DNA of 64,000 bases, taken from the NCBI RefSeq assembly GCF_032854445.1, contig NC_088300.1, positions 7,256,001-7,320,000 of the forward strand, written 5' to 3'. This document shows positions 35,954 to 48,515 of the stretch, in pieces. Under the pieces are notes generated by a model. The model was not told the DNA's origin and made no database searches. It worked only from the letters and a program-made list of their open reading frames with translations. Position 1 is the stretch's first letter; each line of letters begins with the position of its first letter. Origin of the DNA: Liolophura sinensis. Taxonomy: Eukaryota; Mollusca; Polyplacophora; Chitonida; Chitonidae. The position numbers and the translations under genes are program-made.

Positions 35954-36005
35954 TATGCTTACGTCAGAAAAGCCGCAACAGGAAATATACTTGGTGCCGT
36001 GACAG
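35954..36005 (+). CDS. orphan exon A of an unidentified gene
   Basis: 52-bp exon between a good acceptor (TGGTTATCTTTCAG) and donor (GACAG|GTAAAT). In one frame it reads YAYVRKAATGNILGAVT and leaves one base of a codon. The other two frames either stop inside it or stop early in the next exon. Joined to the exon at 36147 it makes exactly 38 open codons. I do not recognise the peptide. The intron between the two is only 141 bp. The gene could start in the intergenic region upstream or could be an unusual spliced non-coding RNA. Confidence 0.5.
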
Positions 36006-36146
36006 GTAAATCACTCAAGTCACACAGTTAAATGCATGTAATCCCATATTACTGTATATTATTATTATAATGAAGAAGTAGCATTGACGAGATTTTGAAC
36101 GCGACATACACTGTAATAAATTGTTAGGGAATTTGTTCTTTTGCAG

Positions 36147-36208
36147 TCATAAGGAAGCCCGGCGGAGGTAAAGATAAGAACGATGTACATAAATTACCTC
36201 CATTTCAG
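36147..36208 (+). CDS. orphan exon B of an unidentified gene
   Basis: 62-bp exon after GTTCTTTTGCAG and before a strong CAG|GTAAGC donor. It takes up the split codon from exon A (G|TC, Val) and reads VIRKPGGGKDKNDVHKLPPF, then Gln, ending on a whole codon. It is basic and Gly/Lys-rich, like a flexible linker. The two exons sit 7.7 kb downstream of the mipol1 stop codon on the same strand and cannot be a continuation of its frame. The downstream partner exon is unknown; a weak candidate is at 55138. Confidence 0.5.
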
Positions 36209-36836
36209 GTAAGCTTTTATTAAATCGTTCACTTTTTTGTTAGATATAGAATTATTTTAATTACTGAAATATACATTTTTATCCTGGATTAAAACAGAAT
36301 ATCTATATATCAGAAAGAAAGAAAAATAGAATAGCTAATACATTTTTAATATCTTATAAATCGATAGTACCTCGGACTCTGATAAACTAAACCTCTGTAG
36401 CTTATTGTGCTGCAGTCAAAATGCGACCTGAATGAAATATAAAGAAAACCGGCTTATTTTGTCTTAAAAAATTATTTCGGCAACTTTTTTGTATTTATTT
36501 AATAAACAGTTGTACATCTTGCCGTATATAATTAAAGATCAATTTAAAATTGTCTTATGCTATACCTTCTACAACATTTGTGTTACGTATACTTGTGCTA
36601 GGCTTCGCCTTCTGTACACATATTTGTTGTTGGCCTGTGTCGCCTGGCTTTTTTGCACTGATAGAATTATCGGCTTAAAAAACGAATGATTCTTAAGTGT
36701 AGCCCTGGATTATGCTTGTTATGCGCATTTTTCTTAAGTCTTTTCTCTGGATATGTTTTTTGGTTTATATGAGCTCAATTTTTTTAAAAGAAATTATGGA
36801 AAATACTGTGGGAATGAATATTTTGAGGCAGGTCGA

Positions 36837-36927
36837 CTAGATTAAGCAAAAACACTGAATCTGGTCAACGTAAGAAACTGCTTAAATACATGTCCGATTG
36901 ACCAGATTCAGTTTTTGTTTAATCTGG
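36837..36927 (+). ncRNA. 91-nt near-perfect hairpin, pre-miRNA-sized
   Basis: Left arm (36837-36868, CTAGATTAAGCAAAAACACT and on to GGTCAA) pairs with the right arm (36898-36927, TTGACCAGATTCAGTTTTTG and on to AATCTGG). I count 30 pairs including two G-U wobbles, with one 2-nt bulge and a 29-nt loop. The size fits an animal miRNA precursor, but the stem is more perfect than most and could instead be a tiny MITE. I do not recognise either arm as a known miRNA. The strand is arbitrary. Confidence 0.45.
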
Positions 36928-39900
36928 AAAATACCGTTCTTAATTTTTGTGGAAACTTTTTCACTTGTATTTTATGGACTAAATCTTGGGTTATATATAG
37001 CTCTGCTGATATACTGGTATTTAAGTATTGTATCAGAAAGGAAGAGCATCATTAACAGGTACTTAATTAATGGGAGTTAATACGATTTATATGACCATTT
37101 GGAGTGATTTTTTCTTATGTCGCAGAAAGTCATATTAAACAGTATTATAATTGAAAGTGAACATTTATGAACTATATATAGTACAGCAAGTTGTATTGTA
37201 ACACTTTTAATGAAAAAAGAAATAAATGATTATAGTAAAAATTTTAAATATTACTTATATTGAAAATCTTTATATATCTGTAAAATACACTTCTCTAGGG
37301 TGTTGATCTCATGCTAATATTTTTGTATTTTTCACTAATTCTTTACAGTTCAATAGAAGTTGACATTTATTGTTCGACTTTGTGCCTCCAGTTTTCATGT
37401 TCGCGACTGTACAGTTGCTGTTAAGATATGCTGATACCGACAGAAATTTAAGCTTAAACCTTTTTTATAGGTGTCAAATCCAGTGCTTTGCTTTAAATGT
37501 ACCATTAAAGCCAGACTATAAATAAATATGCCTTACAAGTACGTCACAATAAAACCCTCAAGCTGTATCTAGGAATATTTGTAAATTTGAAAACAAGTTA
37601 CTTAATGGAATAAGCGTAAAGAAAAGGTGCGTATATACTTTAATGCATTATCATGCACAAAGTTGCAGACATATGAAGCCAGACCCGTAATAATCTTCCT
37701 TATACGGACCAGCAGGTGGCACGTTTTGAAATGCACCGTATATATACCGGAAGTTAAGCATATACGAAATTTATGCCTATATCTTTGTGGCTTTGTTGAC
37801 CATAAAAGATGAGTCTGAAGGTGTCTGGACATTTCAGTGAGAACAAACGCCAAGAAACGTGTGGAGTCAGTGAATGGTATACTTCCCAACCATGTCAGTA
37901 TCAGTTTACACTTTTCTTTGTTTCACATATTATTTTTTTAATGTCCTTTAATTTTAATTTTCTTTTTGGTTGTTTCGCTTTATTTTTTTTCTGTAAACTT
38001 GCGTGGAATTTTTTAAAAGAGGTTTTATATACTGTCTTCTATCTGATCATAGGAAATATAATTACACCTTTGTATAATATACCGTGCAGCTATGATTTGT
38101 TAGGGAAATATGAAAAAAGCTTAACATTGAACATGCATCATACAGATATATCTATTTTCTAGCCATAGAATAAATTCATCAACGGAGATAACAGGATTGT
38201 CAAAATGGAAACCTTCATTGGATTGTAAATATAAGATTTACATATATATGAAGTCATTATTCCTTACTTTTTGTGCCCGTCTGTTTCTGTCACATCATAT
38301 CGACAGTAAGAACAACAATGTAGTATACACATTCGTGCCGAACTATACTGATCATGTACAATAACTTAGGACGCCGGCCATCGGCTGATTTATTACTTTT
38401 TATCTTAAACAGTGGAAAGCTACACGTCCATATATTAATTACGGTTTATTGTTCTAATTAAGGCAATGTGTATGTTGTGAATAATACTAAAAGTTACTGC
38501 CGCGTTTGTCCGCTGTGTGGCTCTGTCCATTGTCTATGTCAGGGAGTGTCTGTATGGTCAGCTAATGGGGAGAAAATCTAAGGAGTCCGGTTTTCATCAC
38601 GAAGCCATATAGCACCATTAAACTTATACTTCTCGTGTAGCGGGCCAAGCCGAAAGCAAACAGCCCGCGACTCGTCCGTATCCGCCGTGCGGAAGGCACG
38701 TTTTCAAAGATGTAGCCAAACAAAATTCGGCGGACAGCAAGCCCGTCAGCAAAGAGGATAATTGTACCAGTGAATGTAATTCAACCTATATTTATTTGGT
38801 CGGACTTACATCGGAAAAGCTTCCGACAAACATTGCCCCAGCCAATTTGTTTGTCGGTACCATTAGGTGTAAAGTCTAAATAAGGTGTTGTGGCCTCACT
38901 TCGGTAAAACCAAGGTTTCCTTGAACTCGCTAATATCCGCTGACGTAACTAATCCGCCTCTGGTAGTGTTTCCTGAGATTATAAGTTGTTTTGATTCTGG
39001 TACAAAATCTGGCTAGTGTAAAGTGTTTTAACTGTGACAATAAAACTAGAGAAAACAAGTACACTGGAATATAGATCCTATACATATGTAACATTGTTTA
39101 TCTGTATGATCATCCCACATATGCATAAGCTTAATTAGATATACGAACAGTTTATATAAAATTCGACAAAGGAAACAAGACTAAGAAGGTTTTCAGAATT
39201 TCATGGAAATGTGTAAAAGTTAATGTTTAACTTTCTTGAGGTAGAGACATGTTGAGATGTAAACCAAATAAGATTAACATCATCGAGTTGTTTCTCTATT
39301 TAAGTGTTTTATTTGAACATATACCTGTGTACATACAAACAGATTACATTTGTATGTTGCAAAGAAATAAAATGTATGAAAGCTTTCAGACCCATAGCAT
39401 CATACTTGGAGAATCTAACGAGCGGGAAGTCCAGTCTATATATGAACAACACGACTTCAGTGGAGGCGTTCTTTGAGTTTCTTCTCTATATACTCGGACA
39501 ATATTTAATATATACCGTTTACATGAGCCAGCTTTGCTCAGGGTCGGATACGGTAAAGATGCCATATGAGGGGAGAGATCGACGAGTATACCCAACTCAT
39601 TATCAGAGCTGTCTTCATATTAACACTGTAGACTGTCGTCATCAAATGCTCCTTTGACACCGTCAACACGCCGCAATCAAATGTGTGCGCTTCCACGTAG
39701 CCCAAACTAGAACCCTATTTGCTGACAAGATGTGATAGATATGTATATATTTATATTTATACAGACATTTTATGCATGCCCAGGGCTTTCATGGATGTTT
39801 ATTGTTTTGTGTAACATTTTGATCTTGCTATGTATATATATATGCTGTAGTTATTATATCACATATACATCAAAACAAGCCTGACTTTCGCTCAGCAGAC

Positions 39901-42868
39901 GTAATATTTCAACAAAATGAGATTGGCAATTATTTTTAAAGGTATGGAAAGAACCTATGAACATTTTTCTGAAGGTAATACAGTAAATATATATCATTTA
40001 GAAAAATATCCAGCATTGGTACGTACTAATTTTTATAAAAACAACAAATCATATTATATATATTTTTCTAATCTGCCATTGTGATTCGCTTATGTGTAAT
40101 GGGATCCAGAAATATATTTGGAAATGATGCGTCCATTGAATTTGAAGGGAAAAAGTATTTATTCAGAATATCCTTTCGGGTTTTCTGTAATTTCACAAAG
40201 CTATGCGTTCGTGTAAGATCGCATGTTATCTGATAATTTTTATTATGACAAGACAAGGCGACAGATCAACCATAGCGTATATATGTACTATATATTCTCC
40301 AGTTCTGCATGCGTATATGCATGGCTGGGTAATAAAATCAGACAAAACAAAGCTGACATCGCTCCGATTGATTCCAAATCCAGCCTGTTATTTTTGCTCA
40401 GTAAGCTGCACAGCAACTATTATTCATTTCATGCACTGACATGAAATACCAAAACACCAGCATTTGCTTTGTGTATTAGATATTCTTATACATAACAATT
40501 ACGTCAGATACAGGCCCCTAAAAACTACTAAATAAAATAAAAAGTAATATAAGCATGAAAATCTATTTACCATGAATGACGAATTCATTTTGCGGTTTCA
40601 AATCTTTGTTTTCATCGATTGTGATTTTACTTGTATTGGTAAAATGTTTTTCTCTCTCATGAGCAGTTTGCCTTTCGAAAGCAAATCAGTTTTTTGATAA
40701 TGTTTCTCTTTTTTCAACTTTTTTCTTGCTTTTTGTTTATAGTTCATTTTGTGCTTTACAATACTTCCGCAGGGCTTTTCACTGCGGCGAGTCATGTGGT
40801 CCCTACATCCGTCTGACGCCGAATATTCTAGCCCTCAAACTCTATGCAAACGGGCGCAGATTATCGGATTCGCCGAATTTATCGGTCTCAAATTCTCTCT
40901 AATCCAAGAATTTTAAGAATGGGCGGTGCAAAACAGGTAGCAAGCCCTGCACGAACGAATTTATCCCGGTTCTCTTAACGGAGGCCCAGGGTTTCCTCTG
41001 AAGGAGATTTGAACGGTAAATAATGCTTACTTATTAAATCATAACCTGAAAACTCGAGCGCGTGCGGCTGGCACGTCGTTAGTGCTGTAGGAATTACTAA
41101 AGCTGTTGGCGGTGCCAAGCCCGGCTGACTCTTACCGGCAGCCATCTTGATGGGACGTGACGACACGCGTCACTTAGCGGCCGAAACTGTCGCTACCCAC
41201 CGGAAGAGACCAAAGTTAATTATTTGACAGCTTGTTAACAAATCTGAACAAAGGTTATGAAGTGGTCGAATCTGTTGAACGAAGATTAAATTATTTGTCA
41301 TTGTAAAACTCGAACCTTCGCCTGCCATGACCATTTATACCTCATGCAAGTTTTAACCTTTTTGTAAATCTCAGTTTGGTTTCTTCAAAGGACTTTTTTT
41401 CTCTTTTTTTTGACCAGCTTTTTTCCTTGACGGTTTTTTCCATCGTTGTTTTTTTGGTAGGTTCTCTCGGGAAGGTGAAAGAAAAGCGTAATTGTAAAGT
41501 TGTTGACTGCGAGCGATCCCCGTGAGTGCGGGCGTATCGACCGATGGCGGCCCGGGGCTCGAGGTGGGCCACGTTTGGGCATGCACGCCCATTTAACGTG
41601 TTTCTCCAAGGCTAAGCTAAAACAAAAGGTGTTTATCTACCGGTGCCGCCAATGCCTCGCGCCGAGTTACAGCCGCATTTTGTCAGGTACAGCGCATGAG
41701 AAAAATTTGAAAATTTAAACATTTTATTGACATTTTAAGTTCTAGATGGTGGGCTGCTGTGCAGATCGATACGGGTTGACGGGTCTATTCGGCATCAGGG
41801 ATGCGGAGAGAGCATTGACTTGTGCCCTGTCTCCGTACATTGTCACCACTTCTGACATAAATCCTGACCACATTTGTTTGCCTGAGCCACGGATCCATTC
41901 ACGTAAAACTTCACAACAGCTTTATAAATAGTAGGATAATAACTCTTTTAAATATCGAATTGATGTACGCGTACATATCTATATTTACCTCCCCGAAACC
42001 AGAGACAAGAATCAAATATACATTTATCAATGACTGATCAAATATTGGAACAAGGTCATTTTTAAATATATCTTGTATATTAACATATGATCATTGAATG
42101 GCCTATAAATCTACGGTTAAAAAATCTTCACATCGTATTATTACTCGTGTAAACTCGGTTATACCTTCTGTTATTTTGTGTAAGCATGCACGACACGTGT
42201 GTAGAAGGCGGTTTTCATTTAATTTAGTAATGTATAGCAAAATTTGTTCCTATTTCATGTGTAGCAAACTAAGACAGGGAAAAGGAAAAAAAATAATAAG
42301 AAATACACCCCTAACAAAAAAAAAACAGAAAACAAAACGATAAAAATTTGACCCTAAAGCTATCATAAAAATAATAATGATTACAAACTAAATTAATGAG
42401 AAAAAGCAAAAGTCTCTTTTAATAAACATTGAAAAAGGATGATCTTTTTCTTCCACGCTAATGGCGCTGCTAGTATAAACAAGGTGGCTACTGTAACGTT
42501 TGATGTGATCAATCACAGGCTTTTAACATAGAAGCATTTCATGTCATTATTTTATACACGTAATCTGACGGGATACATTGTTTTGGACAATACGCCATCA
42601 GGACGTACACACTCTGACATGTGTACATCTATATATTTACTGTTTGCAAATATCTACAGTATTTGCCTGTCAGTGATATTTACAGTCATGCTGAGTTGCC
42701 ACCAAAACATGTGCGTTAAAAATACACACAATAAAAGGGTGTTCATATATAATTATTATGTTTTCTTTCTTTTTTACACGAATTAATTAATTCCTAAAGC
42801 TAGTCAAAAGACTTAATGACTAAACTCATGAATTAAATTTCACACTGCACTAGTTTACTATTTCGGGC

Positions 42869-43642
42869 CTAATCGTCAGTATGCTATTATATCCAGTGGC
42901 TGTCCAGTTAGCTTCTTGTAAATCGCTTTTCGTAAAAACCGTTCGCACTGCGCCTAAAAAACATCTGTATATAATAATATACTCGGCAATGTATAAAAAA
43001 TACTTCAGTCTTCCATGATTTATACCGAGTATCTAATTGGCTCAGGTAGAAAGGAACGTGTTCCGAGTTCATTCCATTTAGAAATCTTTAAAAGTAAGAT
43101 TTGTATGTTAATAATGTTTGGCGCTTATTGTAGCGCATGCTTATTCATGGGGCCTATGATTGACTGTGGGTTCCAGAAACAAACATTTTGGAAAGTTAAA
43201 TCCTCCAATGAAAGATTTCTTTGTTCTGGTACAAAATTTGCGGAACACGTTTACCGTAATTCTCTACCGGGTTCTCTTCAAGGTTTTAAACCTTATGTAC
43301 ATTTTTTGCCGCTCAAAATAAAATCCAAAAATCATAAATGGCATAATTATTATCATGTTTACATTATAAGTGATGAGAATGGAGCGATGTTTATAAGGGT
43401 CACATGCCCGCCGTTACCATATATACACAAGTACGGCCTACTTGCAAGTACTGTTAGTGTCCCCCACCCCCGATCCCAGCATAATCACATGCTAGTATTT
43501 CTTATAATAACATAAAACCAAAATATAAAATTTATATAATACTTAATAGAGGCTGTTGTCACCGCTAGTACTTGGTTTTCTGAGTTTTGTTTCTGTAATG
43601 TGTAAATTGACTGCATCGGATCTAATCGTCAGTATGCTATTA
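42869..43642. repeat. pair of 21-bp direct repeats 753 bp apart
   Basis: CTAATCGTCAGTATGCTATT plus A occurs at 42869-42889 and 43622-43642, with weaker similarity continuing on both sides (CTGCA before, CTGTCCA after). They bracket the open frame at 43015-43515. Confidence 0.8.
43015..43515 (+). other. 166-codon open frame of unknown status
   Basis: Among the longest uninterrupted frames in the window that are not built of tandem repeats. It starts MIYTEYLIGSGRKERV and contains several Cys and aromatic residues (GAYCSACLFMG, YHVYIISDENG). I recognise no domain, signal peptide or transposase motif. In this base composition one frame of such length in 64 kb is possible by chance. It lies between two 21-bp direct repeats at 42869 and 43622. 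Codon use does not look clearly coding. Confidence 0.2.
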
Positions 43643-45619
43643 ACTCCACCTGTCCATCGCGTGCCATACTTAATTATTTAAGAAACTTAGAATGAAGAAC
43701 TTTCATAAGAATGCAATAACTAACTATAGTCTGGCAATCAAACGCTCAATTTAAGTCCTTCCATAAGTCACTTATCTCCTGAGAGGTTTGATGTTTCTCA
43801 GTTTATGTTGCTGAATCTAGGTGTCGAGATATACATTCGTATACCAGCCGTCAGCCAGAATGAACGTTCCCGGTTAAGACAAAGTTTCTAAGAAGTAAGT
43901 AAGTTTTTAAGACTGAATAGATTGTAACTGTTCTGACACCCAACGTGGCCATCTTTTCATCACGATGAATATTCAGTCCCTAGCCACAGATTAAACGCGA
44001 ATAGACACAAGTGCATACCAGTACAAGTGCCAGAGATCCTGGATACTTCGTTCATATTTTCTGACATTTTTACATTATATGGTGTAATTCATTGCAAAAG
44101 TTAAGGAACTTAAAAATGAAGGTGGAGTATCCTGGACACACTAGTTTATGTAGTAACAAATGGTGACATTAACTGAAATCGTTACACATCACCCACGATC
44201 TAACAAAAGCCACAAGCTTGAGCGATGACTTAAACACACGCTAAAATTTTATTATGATGTTGGTTACGGGTGTTATGGCATATGTGCTCGGGGATTTCTG
44301 GTAAAATCTTTTATTAACCAAGATATATGGCCAGTATGTGGCATTTTGGCAGACAATGTATTAAACTAAACATGCTCGACAGTTTTTTTCCTGATTATGT
44401 TAACCACTTGTGAAAGGAGAGAAAGTGGCAACTATTCAGAATAAAACTGCGAGATTTTCAGTACCTGATGTGAAAATTAACTAATTAACTCAGGTTTAAA
44501 ACCAATGAAACAGGAATGCTGAGCTATTGAGCTGGACGATGGGTGTTGTATAAGGACCTAGGACAACAGAGGGGTCTGAATGGATGTATGATCGAAACCA
44601 ACAAAGACTCTCCGAGCCAGCATTGGCGATTACGTCAAAATACACGGACTAATTGTCCAAAGCAAACGTCTCGGAGCAGAAGGGTGCTTTAGCCAGCGTC
44701 TTTGCCTTAATTTGTCGGATGTCGTGTGTTGTCTGAAAGGGAATTGTATATTGATACGACAGGTGAAGCAGTTGACATGGCACCCTGACCCTGGGAGCGT
44801 ACTGACCGCGGGCAGGGGATAAATACACCCCCACCCGGCCATTCCGCCATGTGCAGGTATATACTCCCGGATGAAGGAAAGGACAGGCACTGGCTTCGCA
44901 CATCGGCAGCTTTTGTCTTCATGTTTTGTCTCTTTTGGTAAAATCCTGCTCTCAGTCAGTCAACTCAGTAACTAAAAATTCGTTATCCAATTAACCAATC
45001 TACCAAGCACTCATGTACTCAATCAATAGTGTAGTACATAAGCCTGTATCTGTCATTCTACCAATCAACTAAAGACTCTGAATGGATAGAGGGTATCTTT
45101 AGAGTGTCCACATTGGAAACATGGGCGTCTCTCTCTAAATTTACTTCCAGAATCTGTGCACAGACATTTAATGCTTACAGTCGCACTTTGTGACCTTAAC
45201 TTAACACTTAATTTTTAGGTGATGAATATTTCTTTTTTTTGACATGCACACAAAGCAGGTACAATCCGATGTTTATCGTTGAAGTCCACTTTTGCCGCAT
45301 ACTTCTATGTTCATGATAAACAATCTTGCATCCCATGTAATTTTGCCAATCAAAAACACATCACATTGTAAGGTTCAGATATGGTACCCGAGAAACTATT
45401 CCTGTGAGAGGTAGAAACGATACTCAACACGGATTCTGACACTTTGATTGCGAAAAGGATGAAACAAGTTGTGAGTCCAAGAAAGAAATATTTTTGTGAC
45501 GGAAATACTGATCTTGCTGTGCCATGTATTAACAAGAGCTCAATATTATGAATATTATGTTTATTAATGAACAGACATGATTTCTCAAAACTATTGAATA
45601 TTTTAACAAACTTTTAATA

Positions 45620-45968
45620 GGGGAGTTTTGAATTGGAACTCTTTTATCGATAAAGGTAGAAAAAGTCAAACTGTGTCATGTGACCTGTCAAAAATGTTAG
45701 GAAGCTACTGTTTATCACATTTTAATATAATAATTACTATAAAGTAATTTAGAGGTAACGAACGATGGAGAAAATTGGGGAGCGGAGCGTTTGTGAACTT
45801 GAGAAGTTCTTGAAGGAATAGGTGTTATTCGTGCCTCTGGAACAGGGTGAGACAAGTGATTGGTAAATTAATGTCAACAAAGGTTGCCTAACATTTTTAA
45901 CAAGTCACATGATACAATTAGATTGTTTTTACCTTTAACGACAGAATAATTCCAACCCGAAACTCCCC
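45620..45968. mobile_element. MITE with ~85-bp terminal inverted repeats, TA target site
   Basis: The left end GGGGAGTTTTGAATTGGAAC is the inverted counterpart of the right end (GTTCCAATTC-like, ...AAACTCCCC). Similarity of roughly 75% persists for about 85 bp and includes TCATGTGAC and AAAAATGTTAGG blocks in both arms. TA flanks each end, fitting a Tc1/mariner-type target site. The internal 170 bp is unrelated and has no transposase, so the element is non-autonomous. Confidence 0.8.
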
Positions 45969-46182
45969 TATTGACGTTTCAGTACTTTTTGTTGTTTACC
46001 CGTAGTCGGTTGACAACATGGATCATTATATGCTAATTCGGAGGTGTATGCTATCTATGAACTATATTCTTGGCTTTTTACACAGTCAAATATGTATTTT
46101 AATGTTCTAGAATTTATAAAGGTACAAAAATCGATGTTTGGAAATAACTGTGGTTGTTAAGATTGTTCATCCTGGTATATAA

Positions 46183-46306
46183 TAGAGACCTTTAGTTAGA
46201 AGTTAAAATTTGAACTTGTAACCTCTAACTTCAATCTAGAATAGGTATACTAATTGTAGTTTGAAGTTACAAGTTAAAAGTTGTAACTTTAAACTAAAGC
46301 GCTCTA
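46183..46306. mobile_element. short palindromic element
   Basis: Left arm from TAGAGACCTTTAGTT through AACTTGTAACCTCTAACTT is the approximate inverted complement of the right arm, which runs from GTAGTTTGAAGTTACAAG to ACTAAAGCGCTCTA. The arms are about 50 bp, roughly 78% matched, with a 25-bp centre. It resembles a small MITE or a foldback element. No clear target-site duplication was seen. Confidence 0.6.
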
Positions 46307-46739
46307 ATCACTCTTGATCCGGGACCAAGACCGTTCAAACGAACCTGTAAACAAATTGAAGTCATAACAATAATAAGTAAATAATTACCTACTTTCAAAA
46401 GTACACCTGCTACGCGTATCAATTGTCAATGTTCGTTAAACGTGGTATATATGAACAAAATTAGTATTTTAAATATAGATGTATCCTTCTAACACCACAA
46501 TTTCCTTCATGGTGCCGTAGTCGGCTAATTTCTCAATGATTCAACGCTGACTCAATGCATTCTGTAGTTTTTTGAATAATTGTTGAAGAAAAAAACATTT
46601 CCCTTGTTTGTTCACTCCTGTTCAATTTAACCACTTATATTAAAAGTGCTAAGAGGTCATGTTCCTTGACATTAAAAATCTACAAAAAATCTATATAGAT
46701 TAAGCAGCGGAACGGGGTAGTATGAAAAATAAATGATAA

Positions 46740-47720
46740 CAAAAAGGCTTTCTAATTGATTTCTTTTCGTTGTTTACCCACGCAAAGCTGTACCGCCGGT
46801 CTAAGGTATTCGGATAGCTTGGAATCAGTGCCAAGAAATATTCGATTTTTGTGGAATAGAAAGTCCGTTTGGCGGATAGAACAACAGGACGCAGCTTGTT
46901 CATCTTGCACCCCGAGGGTTGCCGTGGATTATACCCCACCCCCATCAATACCGGACGAGGGTAGGTGTCGGAGAGACCGGCTACTCGATGTAAAGAAAGG
47001 ATCTGATGGATTATAAGTGATGAAGACCCCAGTGCGGAAAGCGCGGGTCTGTGCCTGACCAAATTGCATATCGGAAGACGATTGGCAGACAGAAAAGATA
47101 AATCGGGCTTGGGATCGAGCCAATTGTGCAACGGCGACTAATCCTTGGTGATTCCATCAGATCCTGAGCCTATTGTCTTACTGGCAGAGACTATGCGGTA
47201 TAAATCCCTCTTTATCTTGCCCGTCTAGAGGCCGGATTTTGAGCGCAGTCTGCCACAAGGTCAGGAATTCCAACGGTGCCTTAGTTCTGCTCCACGTCGA
47301 ATGACATGGCAAAAAACTCGACAGCGTTTTCTGGTGTGTGTATGTGTGTGTGTGGTGAGGCAGCAGCAGAGGGACAATCAAAGCGGGATGAACGGGACTC
47401 GAAAAGTGAAGAAAGTTGTAGAGAGATAATCTCCTTTGCTGGCGGTAACAGCTTAATCTGTCCCCGTCAAATCGCAGTCTCGAGTCAGAATGATGTGTTA
47501 TTTATCTCCCGTTACCAGCACTTCTTTGATAAGCACCTCGTTCGCCAGAGGGCGCGCTGGTTGGCGTCGCCGATGACGACAAGCTGGCGGCGGCTTGCTC
47601 CCACAAGATAGTGCTAATGCCTCATCAAAGATTCCACGAAGTTCGATGTATATGGCCAGCCCTGGCTTTCGGCTCTTCGCAAAGATAAAACCAGACTCAA
47701 CCATTCATTAACTCCCATTT
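46740..47720. promoter_or_regulatory. candidate regulatory island
   Basis: About 1 kb that is GC-balanced, CpG-containing and repeat-free, in AT-rich surroundings. Both strands have 60 to 143-codon open frames overlapping each other (for example minus 46700-47131), none with recognisable domains or matching splice sites. I read it as non-coding, possibly conserved DNA. That is inference from composition only. Confidence 0.25.
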
Positions 47721-47995
47721 AGAGTACTGTAGCCTGAGTTCTAGACGTGATAAAGATTAAAAAAATTTTGAAAGTTAAACAAATGTTTATTCTTCCCGAA
47801 TATCAACTGAAGGCAATGATTCACATATTATAAAGGTGGAAAGGTATAACTCAATGATTGCTTAATTTAAATGTGATGTTCTCGTAAAAATGTTGAGAGT
47901 GAAACAAGAGAAAGGAAACGTATAAAACGGTGCACTCAGTTACGGTTTAAGAGGAATCATCGAAGTCGAAAAATTTACTTTATCATTAAGGGTGT

Positions 47996-48090
47996 GATAA
48001 ATTTATTTATTTATTTTTTTAATTAGTGTTTTACACCGTACTCAGGAATATTTCACTTATTCGACGTCGTCCAGCAATATGGTGGGGACG
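47996..48090 (-). mobile_element. SINE tail fragment
   Basis: TTTAATTAGTGTTTTACACC then GTACTCAGGAATATTTCACT and GACGTCGTCCAGCAATATGG is the complement of the shared SINE tail. The last part is included in the 99-bp tandem repeat that follows. Confidence 0.75.
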
Positions 48091-48350
48091 TGATAGATAA
48101 TGGGACGATTTGGGTAAGCTGCGATTGTTTGGTTACTGTTATGGCATATAACCACTTATACGACGTCGTCCATCATTATGGTGGGGGCGTGACAGATAAT
48201 GGGACGATTTGGGTAAGCTGCGATTGTTTGGTTACTGTTATGGCATATAACCACTTATACGACGTCGTCCAGCATTATGGTGGGGCGTGACAGATAATGG
48301 GACGATTTGGGTAAGCTGCGATTGTTTGGTTACTGTTATGGCATATAACC
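48054..48350. repeat. 99-bp tandem repeat, 3 copies, including SINE sequence
   Basis: Copies start at 48054, 48153 and 48252. Each begins CACTTATACGACGTCGTCCA (SINE-derived) and continues into ACAGATAATGGGACGATTTG and TGGTTACTGTTATGGCATAT. The third is one G shorter. Because 99 is a multiple of three, the frames stay open across copies, which explains a spurious coding-like frame. Confidence 0.95.
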
Positions 48351-48515
48351 CTCGAATGATTAAGCCACTTAAAAGTAAAACTTTATGCGTGTCAAATGCT
48401 GGGCAACAAGAAGCACATACATTTTTTTTGGCAATTTATCATCATTCCGTGTTCTACAGTTACATTGTCGAAAAGTTCAAATGCAGAAGGGTAATTCTTG
48501 CTTAACATTTTAACA

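Larger units (their letters stand above)
36209..45618. other. long non-coding stretch with islands
   Basis: No exon that I can support. Very AT-rich stretches (36250-38500, 41940-43600) alternate with GC-balanced, repeat-free islands at about 38480-38960, 40790-41240, 41480-41900 and 44590-44930 that may be regulatory. A T-rich pyrimidine tract lies at 41385-41470. A 166-codon open frame at 43015-43515 is noted separately. Confidence 0.45.

Noticed and set aside
46700-47131. 143-codon minus-strand frame
   Set aside because: Overlaps other open frames on both strands, has no domain and no splice context; more likely GC-balanced non-coding DNA.
48090-48505. Repeated open frames starting with DNGTIWVSCDCLVTVMAY
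   Set aside because: Produced by the 99-bp tandem repeat that includes SINE sequence.
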